NCBI RefSeq assembly: GCF_000157915.1
Contig: NZ_EQ973646.1
Coordinates: forward strand, 3,906-66,584
Direction: 5' to 3'
From: Phocaeicola coprophilus DSM 18228 = JCM 13818
Lineage (GTDB): Bacteria > Bacteroidota > Bacteroidia > Bacteroidales > Bacteroidaceae
Length of the DNA: 62,679 nt
Shown here: in pieces, positions 34,468-43,147 of the stretch
How positions within the stretch are numbered: the first letter of the stretch is position 1
Layout: each line of letters begins with the position of its first letter
Notes under the pieces: model-generated
Databases searched by the model: none
What the model saw: only the letters and a program-made list of their open reading frames with translations
Told to the model about the DNA's origin: nothing
Made by a program: the position numbers and the translations under genes

Positions 34468-34475
34468 CAAAAGTA
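34468..34475 (-). promoter_or_regulatory. -7 box of dnaX
   Basis: TACTTTTG on the minus strand matches TAnnTTTG, 34 nt before the ATG at 34433. Confidence 0.55.
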
Positions 34476-34545
34476 CATAAAATCTGCCAACCTTCTAAAC
34501 GATGTCGTTTATTATTTCGCTGCACGGATGCGATACTTTCCGGAT

Positions 34546-34578
34546 TTGTGTGTGATCTCACTTTTTTTCGTATCTTTG
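34546..34578 (+). promoter_or_regulatory. Promoter of the FtsB/DivIC-like gene
   Basis: TTTG at 34546-34549 and TATCTTTG at 34571-34578 are spaced 21 nt, 25 nt before the ATG. Confidence 0.65.
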
Positions 34579-34603
34579 CGGCTGTGTATTAAGAATCTGT
34601 TTT

Positions 34604-34909
34604 ATGAGTAAATTACTAGAGGCCTGGAACTTTATCCGCCGGTATAAATATGCGATCACAATCGGTGTTTTTCTGCTGATTATCGGTGTGCTGGACGAAA
34701 ACAGTCTGATCCGTCGCATCTCTCACCGCCGTGAAATCTATCAGCTGAATTCAGAAATTGAGCGCTATCGCAAGCAGTATGAGGAAGACAGCCGCATGCT
34801 GAAAGAGATTACCTCGAATCCGAAGGAGCTGGAGAAGGTGGCTCGTGAGCGGTACCTGATGAAGAAATCCAATGAAGATATTTACGTTTTTGAAGAAGAT
34901 TTGAAATGA
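34604..34909 (+). CDS. FtsB/DivIC-family septum formation protein
   Basis: The 101-residue protein has a short cytosolic N terminus, one membrane helix (YAITIGVFLLIIGVL) and a periplasmic coiled coil (REIYQLNSEIERYRKQYEEDSRMLKEI). It ends with the ARERYLMKKSNEDIYVFEED pattern typical of the family. Such proteins link the early and late divisome through FtsL and FtsQ. FtsB and DivIC are hard to separate by sequence, so no symbol is given. The stop overlaps the next gene's ATG by 4 nt. Confidence 0.85.
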   Translation: MSKLLEAWNFIRRYKYAITIGVFLLIIGVLDENSLIRRISHRREIYQLNSEIERYRKQYEEDSRMLKEITSNPKELEKVARERYLMKKSNEDIYVFEEDLK

Positions 34910-35253
34910 CAGCCCGACAATCAAATATATTGGCCATGACCGGAGCAGTTCTTTTGTTCATCGGTCTGGCGCTCCAGTTTGTGAAATTAGTGTTTGCTCC
35001 CTATGTCTATCTGGCCGGTTCCATCCTGTTTGCCTATGTGCAGGTACGTTCAGGCTATGACGGCAAGAACATCGTGATCCGCCGTCTCCGTCGCCAGCAG
35101 CTGATGGGAGCCATGTTACTTGTTTTCACGGGAGTGCTGATGCTGTTGTGGCATCGCAACGAGTGGATTGCCTGTCTGAGCATTGCTGCCGTGCTGGAAC
35201 TTTACACGGCTTTCCGTATTCCTCAGGAGGAACAGAAAGAAAAGAATTCCTGA
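34906..35253 (+). CDS. Small integral membrane protein of unknown function
   Basis: The 115-residue protein has about four membrane helices (ILAMTGAVLLFIGLALQFV; PYVYLAGSILFAYVQV; LMGAMLLVFTGVLMLLW; WIACLSIAAVLELYTAF) and a charged C-terminal tail (RIPQEEQKEKNS). I do not recognise a named family. A 4-nt overlap with the FtsB/DivIC-like gene implies translational coupling, so a link to division or the envelope is possible. It is followed by the hairpin-repeat block. Confidence 0.78.
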   Translation: MTARQSNILAMTGAVLLFIGLALQFVKLVFAPYVYLAGSILFAYVQVRSGYDGKNIVIRRLRRQQLMGAMLLVFTGVLMLLWHRNEWIACLSIAAVLELYTAFRIPQEEQKEKNS

Positions 35254-35370
35254 AAGCTTTGATTTTCAGGGATGTTATGTTCTTGAAAAAACGTCCCGTT
35301 GTTTTTTAAAAACGTTTCGTCGTATATTGTTAAATGTTTCGGGCTTTTACCTGAAACGTCCTTATGTTTT
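35254..35370. repeat. Dispersed CGTTTCG-type hairpin repeat, copy 2
   Basis: The block begins at the stop codon with a CCTGAAA/TTTTCAGG hairpin, then AAAAACGTTTCG units and AAATGTTTCGGGCTTT, with a complementary GAAACG arm. The AAATGTTTCGGGCTTT stretch also occurs in copy 3 read on its minus strand. It sits on the coding-strand side of the gene it follows. Confidence 0.6.
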
Positions 35371-35372
35371 TG

Positions 35373-35397
35373 AGCGGATGGTGCAGTCCGCTTTTTT
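35373..35397 (+). terminator. Terminator of the FtsB/DivIC-like operon
   Basis: A 6-bp GC-rich stem (35373-35378 with 35387-35392) has an 8-nt loop and is followed by five or more Ts. Confidence 0.7.
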
Positions 35398-35425
35398 GGT
35401 ATGCCTGCATGTCTGCCGAAAAGAA

Positions 35426-35470
35426 GAAGTGCCGGTGCAGTCTTCTCGCGAAGGGTTGCACCGGCACTTC
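35426..35470 (-). terminator. Terminator of the S46 peptidase pair
   Basis: A 14-bp perfect stem (35426-35439 with 35457-35470) has a 17-nt loop. On the minus strand it is followed by TTCTTTTC. It lies about 50 nt past the second S46 stop. Confidence 0.75.
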
Positions 35471-35518
35471 CGGTTAATGTCTTTCCCGCTCAGGCTGTGG
35501 GCGGAATTTGACGGTTCC

Positions 35519-37684
35519 TTATCGGATGATTGTCATTTCCTTGATCAGATGACCTGCTCCCGCATACTTGTCGATGATGAACAGCGTATAGCGGATGTCT
35601 ACCACAGCAGCGCGCTGCAACTGGGGATTATAGGCAATGTCACCCGTCAGACCTTCGTAGTTGCGGTCGAATCCGGTACCGATCAGTTCGCCTTTGGCAT
35701 TGAAGACCGGCGATCCTGAGTTACCTCCGGTGTTGTCGGTTGCCGTTGCAAAACAGATAGGCATGCGTCCGTCCGGCATGGCATACGGACCGAAATCTTT
35801 CTTTTCATACAGTTCCTTGAGGCGGGCCGGTACGACGAATTCCGGATTGTTGGGATCTTCCTTTTCCATGACTCCTTTCAGTGTCGTGTAGTAGAGATAT
35901 TCCTTTCCGTCTGCCGGTTCATATGATCCGATCTTGCCGTAAGTAAGTCGCAGGGTAGAGTTGGCATCGGGGTAAACCGGTGTCTTCTCTTTATGCTTGA
36001 GTTCCAGCATACCTGCCACCCAGGTCTTGTGTGCCCGGTTATAAGCATTGGTCTCTGCCTTCATGGCATCACTGGTAGCCTGATATCCTTTTTTCACCGA
36101 TGAGGCATACTGCACCATCAGGTCGTTGGCCAAAGTTTCTGCATCCGGTTTTTTGAGGAAACGCTCCAAAGCTTCCGGACTGCTGAAAACAGACTGGCTG
36201 AAACAAGCGTCGACAAAGGCATCGGTATTGCCCTGGAACTTCTTATCGATCAGCTGGAAAATGCTGATGCGCTGTTCGGCAGGAACCAGCCGGGCATACA
36301 AGGCGATCAGCTGACGGGATACCTTGCGGTCTACTTCCGGGTTGTAATCTTTGTTGAAGAACTTCTTGCTGCTGTTTCTGAGCTGTTCGGTTGCTTCACT
36401 GATTTCTTTCTTTTTCCCGTTCTGCAAGGCTTTCAGCAGACCGGCTGTTTCCGGAATGTTGGAGAATTCGGTTCCCAGCATCAGTGCTTCGTAGATAGCC
36501 TGCTGATGATAAACCGCGTCGTGGCGTTTGGCAACAATCTTGCGGATGGTCTCATAAGCCTCGCGATAAGCGTCGTTTCCGGTTTCACGTCCGAACTCAA
36601 GAAGTCTTTCCTGCTGTTCCTTTTTACGGTTCAGCACCTTCAGTTTCACCAGTCCTTCGTTCATACCGATGGCATTTTTCCAGTAGTTGGCCGAAGAAGC
36701 ATATTTGGCTGCATACTGGATGCGAGTTCTGGCATCCTTTTGCATTTCCTCGTTCAACGCTCTCAGTCGCACGCCACGAACCGTGTCACGCATGAAGTTG
36801 GTAGTCTGCATACGTTCTTCCACTTCGTCGCTGATCATATAGCGCCAGTTGCGTCCGGGGAAACCCATCACGAAAGTGAAGTCACCTTCCTTGACACCTT
36901 TCAGATTGATGGCGATGTGTTTCTTGACTTTCAACGGAACATTGTCTGCGCTGTATTTGGCCGGTTTTCCATCCTTGTCGGCATAGATGCGGAAGATGGA
37001 GAAGTCACCGCAATGACGCGGCCACATCCAGTTGTCGGTGTCGGCACCGAACTTACCGATGGAAGAGGGAGGTGCGCCCACCATTCGGATATCCTTGTAG
37101 ACGGTCTTGACAAACAGGTAATATTTGTTTGCGCCGTAGAACGGTTTCAGTTCCAGTACGGTGAACTCGTCGGTGTGGATTTTTTCCTGCTCGGCAAAGC
37201 GGTCAGCCACCTTGCTGAGGTAGGAAGGAGACAGATAGTTCAGTCCTTCCGGATCTTCATCTTTTTGCAGCTGTTCCATCACGTAGTCCGTCACATCGAG
37301 GATACGGTCGATGTAAGTAACGGTCAGTCCCTCGCAGGGAAGTTCCTGTTCACGGGTCATGGCCCAGAAGCCGTCGGTCAGATAGTCATGCTCCACCGAA
37401 CTGTGCTGCTGGATGTAGCCATATCCGCAATGGTGGTTGGTCAGTACGAGACCTTCCGGAGAAATGACTTCACCGGTACATCCTCCTCCGAAGTGAACGA
37501 CTGCATCCTTCAGACTGATGCTGTCGGGGGAGTACACTTTGTCGATGCTGATATCCAGTCCGAGATCGTACATGACGGCAGCATTCTGCTTTTTCAGGTC
37601 GGTCAGCATCCACATCCCTTCGTCAGCATGGCTGGCGAAGGTTGTGAAAACGCTTAAAAGTGAGAATAGGATTGTTTTCTTCAT
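35519..37684 (-). CDS. S46 dipeptidyl-peptidase, DPP11-like (Asp/Glu type)
   Basis: S46 serine peptidases release dipeptides from polypeptides in the periplasm. The 721-residue protein has a signal peptide (TILFSLLSVFTTFASHA) and the catalytic His region [15 protein letters not shown]. The catalytic Ser is S656 in TGGNSGSPV. Residue 674 is Arg (GTGFDRNYEG). In Porphyromonas gingivalis the matching position (673) is Arg in DPP11, which prefers Asp/Glu at P1, and Gly in DPP7. So this copy is predicted to be the acidic type. It starts 3 nt after its paralogue, in one operon. Confidence 0.9.
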   Translation of the reverse strand: MKKTILFSLLSVFTTFASHADEGMWMLTDLKKQNAAVMYDLGLDISIDKVYSPDSISLKDAVVHFGGGCTGEVISPEGLVLTNHHCGYGYIQQHSSVEHDYLTDGFWAMTREQELPCEGLTVTYIDRILDVTDYVMEQLQKDEDPEGLNYLSPSYLSKVADRFAEQEKIHTDEFTVLELKPFYGANKYYLFVKTVYKDIRMVGAPPSSIGKFGADTDNWMWPRHCGDFSIFRIYADKDGKPAKYSADNVPLKVKKHIAINLKGVKEGDFTFVMGFPGRNWRYMISDEVEERMQTTNFMRDTVRGVRLRALNEEMQKDARTRIQYAAKYASSANYWKNAIGMNEGLVKLKVLNRKKEQQERLLEFGRETGNDAYREAYETIRKIVAKRHDAVYHQQAIYEALMLGTEFSNIPETAGLLKALQNGKKKEISEATEQLRNSSKKFFNKDYNPEVDRKVSRQLIALYARLVPAEQRISIFQLIDKKFQGNTDAFVDACFSQSVFSSPEALERFLKKPDAETLANDLMVQYASSVKKGYQATSDAMKAETNAYNRAHKTWVAGMLELKHKEKTPVYPDANSTLRLTYGKIGSYEPADGKEYLYYTTLKGVMEKEDPNNPEFVVPARLKELYEKKDFGPYAMPDGRMPICFATATDNTGGNSGSPVFNAKGELIGTGFDRNYEGLTGDIAYNPQLQRAAVVDIRYTLFIIDKYAGAGHLIKEMTIIR

Positions 37685-37687
37685 CGT

Positions 37688-39853
37688 TTATTCTACAATG
37701 TTCATTTCGTCAATCAGGTTCTTGCATCCTCCCAGTTTTTCCACGATGAACAGGACATAACGGATATCTACGGCAATACAACGCTGCAGGTCGTTGTCGA
37801 AGTTGATGTCGCCGCTCAGTGATTCCCAGTTACCGTCGAAAGCAGTTCCGATGAGTTCACCGTTGCCGTTCATGACGGGTGATCCGGAGTTACCGCCGGT
37901 GATGTCGTTGGTTGTCAGGAAGCAAGCCGGCATTTCTCCGTTAGGCAACGCATAACGTCCGAAGTTCTTGGAAGCATAAAGCTCTTTCAGTTTGGCCGGT
38001 ACGACGAATTCCGGGTTGTTGGGATCCTCTTTTTCCATTACTCCCTTCAGGGTTGTATAGTATTTGTAGTGGATTCCGTCTTTCGGATCGTAGGATTTCA
38101 CGTTTCCGTAAGTCAGACGAAGCGTGAAGTTTGCATCCGGAGCTTTCGGAGTCGGTGCATACATTTCGCACAGACCGCGAACGTAAGTTTTGTGAAGCAG
38201 GTTGATGTCACCTCTTGCGTTGCTCAGCTGGTCAGCCAGTTCCTTATACTTCGCATTTCTTGCAACGGTGTATTGTACAGCCAGGTCCTTGTCGATTGCT
38301 TCAACGGTCGGGTTGGCCATGAATGCATCGAAGTTCTTTTCGCTGGCAAAGATGCTGTTGTCATACAAAGCATCCACGTAAGCATTGTAGTCGCCGTTGA
38401 ACTGTTTCTGTACGGTCTGGTAGAAGTCGGGCAGAGCTTCCGCAGAAACTTTCGAAGCATACAGCGGGATCAGCACTTTGGCAACCTTGCGGTCTACTTC
38501 ATGGTCGTAGTCCTTGTTGTGGATGTTGGCGAATTCCTTTTTCAGTGTTTCCAGTGCTTTGGCAATGTCCTTCTTGTTCTCCTTCTGCAAAGCAGTCTTC
38601 AGCTCATCGAAGGCAGCCTGAGGTGCACTGAATTCGATACCGCTGCGGAAAGTTTCGCTGAAGTAAGTATTGCGTGTCTGGATCGGCATAACCCGTTTGA
38701 CGTATTCGTCAATCTGTCCGACCACCTTTTCATAATCTGCATTACCCTTTTCCTTGGCATACTGTGCAAAACGGCTTTCCTGTTCAGCTTTTGTTTCCAA
38801 TACTTTATTGTCCACAATGGCCTTGTTCATACCGATGGAGTTTTTCCAGTAGTTGCTTGATCCGGCAAACTTGCTGGCATACTGGATACGTACCTTGTCG
38901 CTGGCAGCCATTTCCTTGCGCAGTACGTTCTGGCGTGCTTCACGAACCTCGATGCGCGGCACGTTGGTAGCTTCCATACGGAGACGCACTTCGCTTTCGG
39001 TCAGATAACGGCTGGTGCTTCCCGGGAATCCCATGATCATGGCATAATCGCCTTCCTGCAATCCCTTCAGAGAGATGGTCAGGTATTTCTTTGATTTCAG
39101 GGGTACATTGTCCTTGCTGTATTCTGCCGGATTTCCGTCTTTGTCTGCATAGATACGGAAGATGGAGAAGTCGCAGGTGTGACGCGGCCACATCCAGTTA
39201 TCGGTTTCTCCACCAAACTTACCGATAGATGAAGGAGGAGCGGCAACCATACGAACGTCCTTGTATGTCTTGATGTAGAACAGATAGAAGCGGTTACCTT
39301 CGTAGAAAGGCAGTGCCTGAGCCGTGATACCCGGAGCTTTTTTCAGGTCGCTTTTCTTCAGTTCTTTTTCAGCGAGTTCTTTCAGGTATTTGCTGCCGAA
39401 GGTTTCAGCTTCGGTTACTTTTCCTTTCTTTACATCTTCGTTTACTTTTTCCGTTACATCCACGATGCGTTCAACGAAACGGAATGTCAGGCCCGGAGTA
39501 GGGATTTCTTCCTGATAACTCTTTGCCCAGAATCCGTCAGTCAGGTAGTCGTGTTCCACGGAACTGTGCTGCTGGATAGCTCCATATCCGCAGTGGTGGT
39601 TAGTCAGGATCAGTCCGTTGGGTGAAATGATTTCTCCCGTACAGCCTCCTCCGAAGATACCGACTGCATCTTTTAATGTCAGTTGTTCCGGATTATAAAT
39701 GCTGGCAATGTCTATTTTCAGGCCCTGAGCTTTCATTCTGTCGGCCAGGTTCTGCTCTTGCATCATCTGCAGGAGCCACATTCCTTCATCGGCTTTTGCC
39801 GGTGAAAATGCCGCACAAAGCAGTGCGAGTGCTAGTACTTTCAGTTTTTTCAT
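37688..39853 (-). CDS. S46 dipeptidyl-peptidase, DPP7-like (hydrophobic type)
   Basis: This is a 721-residue paralogue of the next gene, first of the pair. It has a signal peptide ([18 protein letters not shown]) and [15 protein letters not shown] around the catalytic His. The catalytic Ser is S656 in TGGNSGSPV, and Gly at 674 ([10 protein letters not shown]), the DPP7-like choice for hydrophobic P1 residues. Otherwise the two proteins match over their whole length, which indicates a tandem duplication followed by divergence. A TACCTTTG box lies at 39896-39903. Exact specificity needs measurement. Confidence 0.9.
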   Translation of the reverse strand: MKKLKVLALALLCAAFSPAKADEGMWLLQMMQEQNLADRMKAQGLKIDIASIYNPEQLTLKDAVGIFGGGCTGEIISPNGLILTNHHCGYGAIQQHSSVEHDYLTDGFWAKSYQEEIPTPGLTFRFVERIVDVTEKVNEDVKKGKVTEAETFGSKYLKELAEKELKKSDLKKAPGITAQALPFYEGNRFYLFYIKTYKDVRMVAAPPSSIGKFGGETDNWMWPRHTCDFSIFRIYADKDGNPAEYSKDNVPLKSKKYLTISLKGLQEGDYAMIMGFPGSTSRYLTESEVRLRMEATNVPRIEVREARQNVLRKEMAASDKVRIQYASKFAGSSNYWKNSIGMNKAIVDNKVLETKAEQESRFAQYAKEKGNADYEKVVGQIDEYVKRVMPIQTRNTYFSETFRSGIEFSAPQAAFDELKTALQKENKKDIAKALETLKKEFANIHNKDYDHEVDRKVAKVLIPLYASKVSAEALPDFYQTVQKQFNGDYNAYVDALYDNSIFASEKNFDAFMANPTVEAIDKDLAVQYTVARNAKYKELADQLSNARGDINLLHKTYVRGLCEMYAPTPKAPDANFTLRLTYGNVKSYDPKDGIHYKYYTTLKGVMEKEDPNNPEFVVPAKLKELYASKNFGRYALPNGEMPACFLTTNDITGGNSGSPVMNGNGELIGTAFDGNWESLSGDINFDNDLQRCIAVDIRYVLFIVEKLGGCKNLIDEMNIVE

Positions 39854-39895
39854 TCTATTTTTAGTTTAGATAAATTTATGCAGGTAATTAAAATA

Positions 39896-39903
39896 CAAAG
39901 GTA
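39896..39903 (-). promoter_or_regulatory. -7 box of the S46 peptidase pair
   Basis: TACCTTTG on the minus strand, 42 nt before the ATG of the DPP7-like gene. Confidence 0.6.
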
Positions 39904-39927
39904 ATAAAAATATTAGGAATACTTACG

Positions 39928-39976
39928 AAAAAGAGTCCTGTCATTCCTCTGAAAGCAGGAATGCAGGACTCTTTTT
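39928..39976 (-). terminator. Terminator of the DUF4221-like lipoprotein pair
   Basis: Arms 39928-39940 and 39964-39976 pair (13 bp), and the inner TCATTCCT/AGGAATG continues the stem. A run of Ts is present on each side, so it may work both ways. It lies 22 nt past the stop at 39999. Confidence 0.8.
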
Positions 39977-39998
39977 GATATAAGATTCGGTATTCTGT

Positions 39999-41150
39999 TT
40001 ACAGTTTCCTGGGTTTTACCGTTATAAAAGTCATATAGTCGTCATTATCCGACAGGATATTGATATGAAGACCTTCTGGAGAGACAAAGCAAGATCCATA
40101 GCGATTTGTTTTTTCTTTGATATTATATTCTCCTACTTTCTGGAAATCTTTATCAAGAATGACAACAGCCAGATGGCGGGATGGAAAGGCGCGGGTATTT
40201 CCGTCCCATTCTGATTCTGGTAACGTAAGCAGTCTGTAATATAACTGATTCCAGCGGTCATAATAAATACCTGTGTATTGAACCTGCTCTGCTACGTTGC
40301 GCATGATATCAGCCATAGAGTTTCTTTTGGCCGGACGTATGGAATAGGGGTGGGAGTATCCTGCAAAGAAGGTTTTCGTTTCTTGGGTGTGGATGTTGAA
40401 TACCCGTATGCTGTCGTCAGCCGGAAAACTTAGCACCATTTCATTGGCGGGGCTTAAATCGTATGGTATAACGCGATAGGCAAAAGGTTGCCATACTGCA
40501 TCCTTGTTCCCGTATATTTCAGGATAACTGTTTGCATAATATACAATACTGTCTTTCAAATTCAGAAGCAACGAAACACCTTGCGGAATGTCATTGGACT
40601 GAGTGTCGCACACATTGCATCCTTGTCCTTGCAGTATGATGTATTCATCTGCTTTTTTAATGGGTGTATTGGGACAAGGCAATATTTCGGGACACCGAAA
40701 GTGGCAATTCTTTTGTAAAGGATAATCTTTTAGGCGGTATTTTTTGAGGAGTTCGCCTTTGTTATTGAACAGGTCTAGTTGCCATAGCCAGGTATGATAT
40801 ACAAAGATCGAGTCTTCATTGTGTATCAGAAATCCAAAAACATTTCCATCCAAAGCGTTGGGGCCTTCTTTCCTAAATTGTATTTTGCGGACTTCCTTGC
40901 CGCTTTTTACATCAAAGATGCAAATGTTATGTAGTGGGTTATTGTATGAGGCAAGAAATAGAGAGTCGTTCTTTTCATATGTGTGGATATGTGAAATTAC
41001 TTGTGTCGTAGAGTCATCCAGAGAAAATACTTTATGAGGAAGCTCTTGCATGGTATACAACTGCTTCCCCATACGGTTTTCTGAAGTTTGTTTACTGCAT
41101 GCTCCACATACAATTCCGATAGATAAAGCAAGAATAAACTTCAAATTCAT
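39999..41150 (-). CDS. DUF4221-like lipoprotein, paralogue 2
   Basis: The 383-residue protein has a lipoprotein signal with Cys in SIGIVCGACS and so is probably lipid-anchored. The body has repeated strand pairs (HNICIFDVKSGKEVRKIQF, IRVFNIHTQETKTFFAGYS) fitting a beta-propeller of the DUF4221 or BF3164-like kind. The family name is tentative. It is closely related to the gene just upstream (41214-42377), with the same ends (LSDNDDYMTFITVKP), so it is a tandem duplicate. A GQGCNVCDTQSN segment with paired Cys is kept in both. Function is unknown. Confidence 0.75.
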   Translation of the reverse strand: MNLKFILALSIGIVCGACSKQTSENRMGKQLYTMQELPHKVFSLDDSTTQVISHIHTYEKNDSLFLASYNNPLHNICIFDVKSGKEVRKIQFRKEGPNALDGNVFGFLIHNEDSIFVYHTWLWQLDLFNNKGELLKKYRLKDYPLQKNCHFRCPEILPCPNTPIKKADEYIILQGQGCNVCDTQSNDIPQGVSLLLNLKDSIVYYANSYPEIYGNKDAVWQPFAYRVIPYDLSPANEMVLSFPADDSIRVFNIHTQETKTFFAGYSHPYSIRPAKRNSMADIMRNVAEQVQYTGIYYDRWNQLYYRLLTLPESEWDGNTRAFPSRHLAVVILDKDFQKVGEYNIKEKTNRYGSCFVSPEGLHINILSDNDDYMTFITVKPRKL

Positions 41151-41213
41151 ATGATTCTTTTTTAATTGTTTGAATTTACATTACATCTGATAGTGGAAGC
41201 CACTTCTTTATGT

Positions 41214-42377
41214 TCATAGTTTCTTGGGTTTAACTGTAATAAAAGTCAAATAGTCGTCATTATCCGACAGGATATTGATGTGAAGACCTTCGGAAGAGAC
41301 GAAAGCCCGGCTGAACCGGTTGCTTGGTTCTTTGATGTTATATTCTCCGACTTTCTGAAAGTATTTATCAAGAATTATGACAGCAAGGTTTCGTTTTGGA
41401 GCTGATTTTTCATTGACATCATAATCCGACAGAGGTAAAGTCAGGAGTCTGTAATACAGCTGATTCCATTTGTCGTAGTAAATTGATGTATATTGAACCT
41501 GTTCCATTATGCTTCGGTCTACTTCTTTTTCAGAACGGGCTGGGTGAATGGTATAAGGTTTGGAATACCCTGCGAAGTAGCACTGGGTCTTTTTAGTGTG
41601 GATATTAAAAACCCGAATGCTGTCGTCTGCCGGATAGTTTATTACCATTTCACCTTGAGGACTGAGATCATAAGGTACAACCCGATAGGCAAAAGTTTGC
41701 CATATTCCTTTTTGATTATAAATTTCCGGATAGCCGTTTTCATGACGTACCAAACTGTCTTTCAGGTTAAGAAGTAAGGTGACGCCTTCAGGTATCTGGT
41801 TGGATTGGGAATCACACACATTACATCCTTGTCCTTGTAATATAATATAATTATCCACTTTCTTGATAGGAGTATCAGAATATGGTAATATATCGGGACG
41901 TCTGAATGAACATCCTGATTCCAGGGGATAGTCTTTTATTTTATATTTTTTTTGTAATTCACCTTTTTCGTTGAATAAGTCTAATTGCCATAGCCAGGTA
42001 TGATACATAAAAATAGAATCTTTATTATGTATCAGGAAACCACAGAAATTAGGGTCTAATGCATTGGGACCTTCTTTCTGGAATTGTATTTTCTGAATTT
42101 CCTTGCCGCTTTTTACATCAAAGATGCAAATGTTATTTATAGGTTCATTGTACAGAGCAAGAAGTTGAGAATCGTTTCTTTCATATGTCTGAATATGATT
42201 TACTATTTGAGTTGTAGAATCATCTAACAAAAAAACTTTATGGGGAAGCTCTACCATTGTATACAACTGCTTTCCCATACGGTTTACAGAAGTTTCTCTA
42301 CCGCATGCTATGCATAGAATTCCAATGCAAATGGTAACTATTGCAATGCAAGTAAGAAAGAGTAGTTTTTTTCTCAT
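41214..42377 (-). CDS. DUF4221-like lipoprotein, paralogue 1
   Basis: The 387-residue protein has a lipoprotein signal (IGILCIACG). It shares long stretches with paralogue 2, including NRMGKQLYTM, YHTWLWQLDLFN and the paired-Cys segment GQGCNVCDSQSN. Divergence is strongest in the signal and in the loop before the last blades. Its own -7 box (TAATTTTG) is at 42405-42412, with a homopolymeric C7 tract (G7 on the plus strand) just upstream of the -33 region. The 63-nt gap to paralogue 2 has no promoter I can see, so one mRNA is likely. Confidence 0.75.
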   Translation of the reverse strand: MRKKLLFLTCIAIVTICIGILCIACGRETSVNRMGKQLYTMVELPHKVFLLDDSTTQIVNHIQTYERNDSQLLALYNEPINNICIFDVKSGKEIQKIQFQKEGPNALDPNFCGFLIHNKDSIFMYHTWLWQLDLFNEKGELQKKYKIKDYPLESGCSFRRPDILPYSDTPIKKVDNYIILQGQGCNVCDSQSNQIPEGVTLLLNLKDSLVRHENGYPEIYNQKGIWQTFAYRVVPYDLSPQGEMVINYPADDSIRVFNIHTKKTQCYFAGYSKPYTIHPARSEKEVDRSIMEQVQYTSIYYDKWNQLYYRLLTLPLSDYDVNEKSAPKRNLAVIILDKYFQKVGEYNIKEPSNRFSRAFVSSEGLHINILSDNDDYLTFITVKPKKL

Positions 42378-42404
42378 TGTATTAGTTTATATTATGATTT
42401 CATA

Positions 42405-42412
42405 CAAAATTA
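42405..42412 (-). promoter_or_regulatory. -7 box of the DUF4221-like pair
   Basis: TAATTTTG on the minus strand, 28 nt before the ATG. No clear -33 TTTG is seen. A seven-G run (42437-42443) and a 13-T run (42451-42463) lie just upstream on the plus strand. Confidence 0.55.
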
Positions 42413-42479
42413 TATAAAAATGTGATTACATTTTTTGGGGGGGAGGGTGATTTTTTTTTTTTTAACTTTTCAATAATTA

Positions 42480-42980
42480 AATCTATCCAGCCTGTTATCC
42501 TTTTGTCATCCGGCTGACATTTTGCATATTCGGGCCTGTGAGAGTCGCTGATTTGCGTCCCGAGGTGCGGGGAGAAGCCAATTCGCGAACGGGAAATTTC
42601 TTATTCGCTTGTATTTTAGTATATTAGCTGAAAATTTAACATATTCAGGCTGCTCATCCGGATCAGAAAAGAGGCATCTGGAGCAGCGAAAGGAACATTC
42701 GGAGCCGATGTCTGCCCGTTCTTCCAGATTCGTGCGGTCGTTTTCCTTGGTTTGACCGTACATTTTGGCCGGAACGGGCTGTCGAAAGCACCGCAACGGC
42801 CTGACGATTTTTGCATAATGAACCGTTATTTCTGCATCTGTATGCAAAAGATTGCATAAAATATCGCTTTTATCTCCGGATTGCTTTCCGGATGAGGCCG
42901 GATCAGATCCGGGCGTGTAAGTCTTTTCTGTCAGAATGATTCAAAAGGAAACCGGAAAGTCCGGCGGGCTTTCTTTTTGC
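42480..42980. other. Gene-free stretch with palindromes and one array core
   Basis: The gap 42378-43147 holds no convincing gene. It is less AT-rich than other gaps. It contains a minus-strand CGACCGCACGAAT at 42728-42740, one base from the core of the 19844-19966 array. Also present are the palindrome CCGGATCAGATCCGG near 42889, several TTGCATA motifs (42810-42860), and a hairpin GAAAGTCC/GGGCTTTC at 42955-42973 followed by five Ts, which looks like a plus-strand terminator. A small RNA or a dispersed repeat is possible. Confidence 0.45.
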
Positions 42981-43088
42981 CCCGATGCTTTTGCTTACAG
43001 TCTGTCACACTCCCTTTTCGGCCACTTTCAGGAACTGTTCCGAAAGAGTAATAATCCTCTATTTAAGTTTAAATTTTGGTAATTTTCT

Positions 43089-43118
43089 TTTGTCAAAACG
43101 ACAAAGATTATACCTTTG
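43089..43118 (+). promoter_or_regulatory. Promoter of the DUF4369 lipoprotein gene
   Basis: TTTG at 43089-43092 and TACCTTTG at 43111-43118 are spaced 18 nt. The -33 element sits in an inverted repeat (TTTGTC, 5-nt gap, GACAAA), a possible operator. Confidence 0.65.
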
Positions 43119-43147
43119 TCGCGTAATTCAAATAAAGTATCGCGAGC

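Noticed and set aside
35183-35719. 178-residue plus-strand reading frame after the small membrane protein
   Set aside because: It crosses two terminator hairpins and runs antisense into the S46 gene.
36506-37657. 383-residue reading frame on the plus strand
   Set aside because: It is antisense to the S46 peptidase gene, which has clear catalytic motifs and a signal peptide.
42506-42847. 113-residue minus-strand reading frame and two smaller overlapping ones
   Set aside because: Several frames are open at once, as happens in GC-richer non-coding DNA. Composition is Arg/Ser/Cys-rich and no promoter box precedes them. They may reflect a dispersed repeat.
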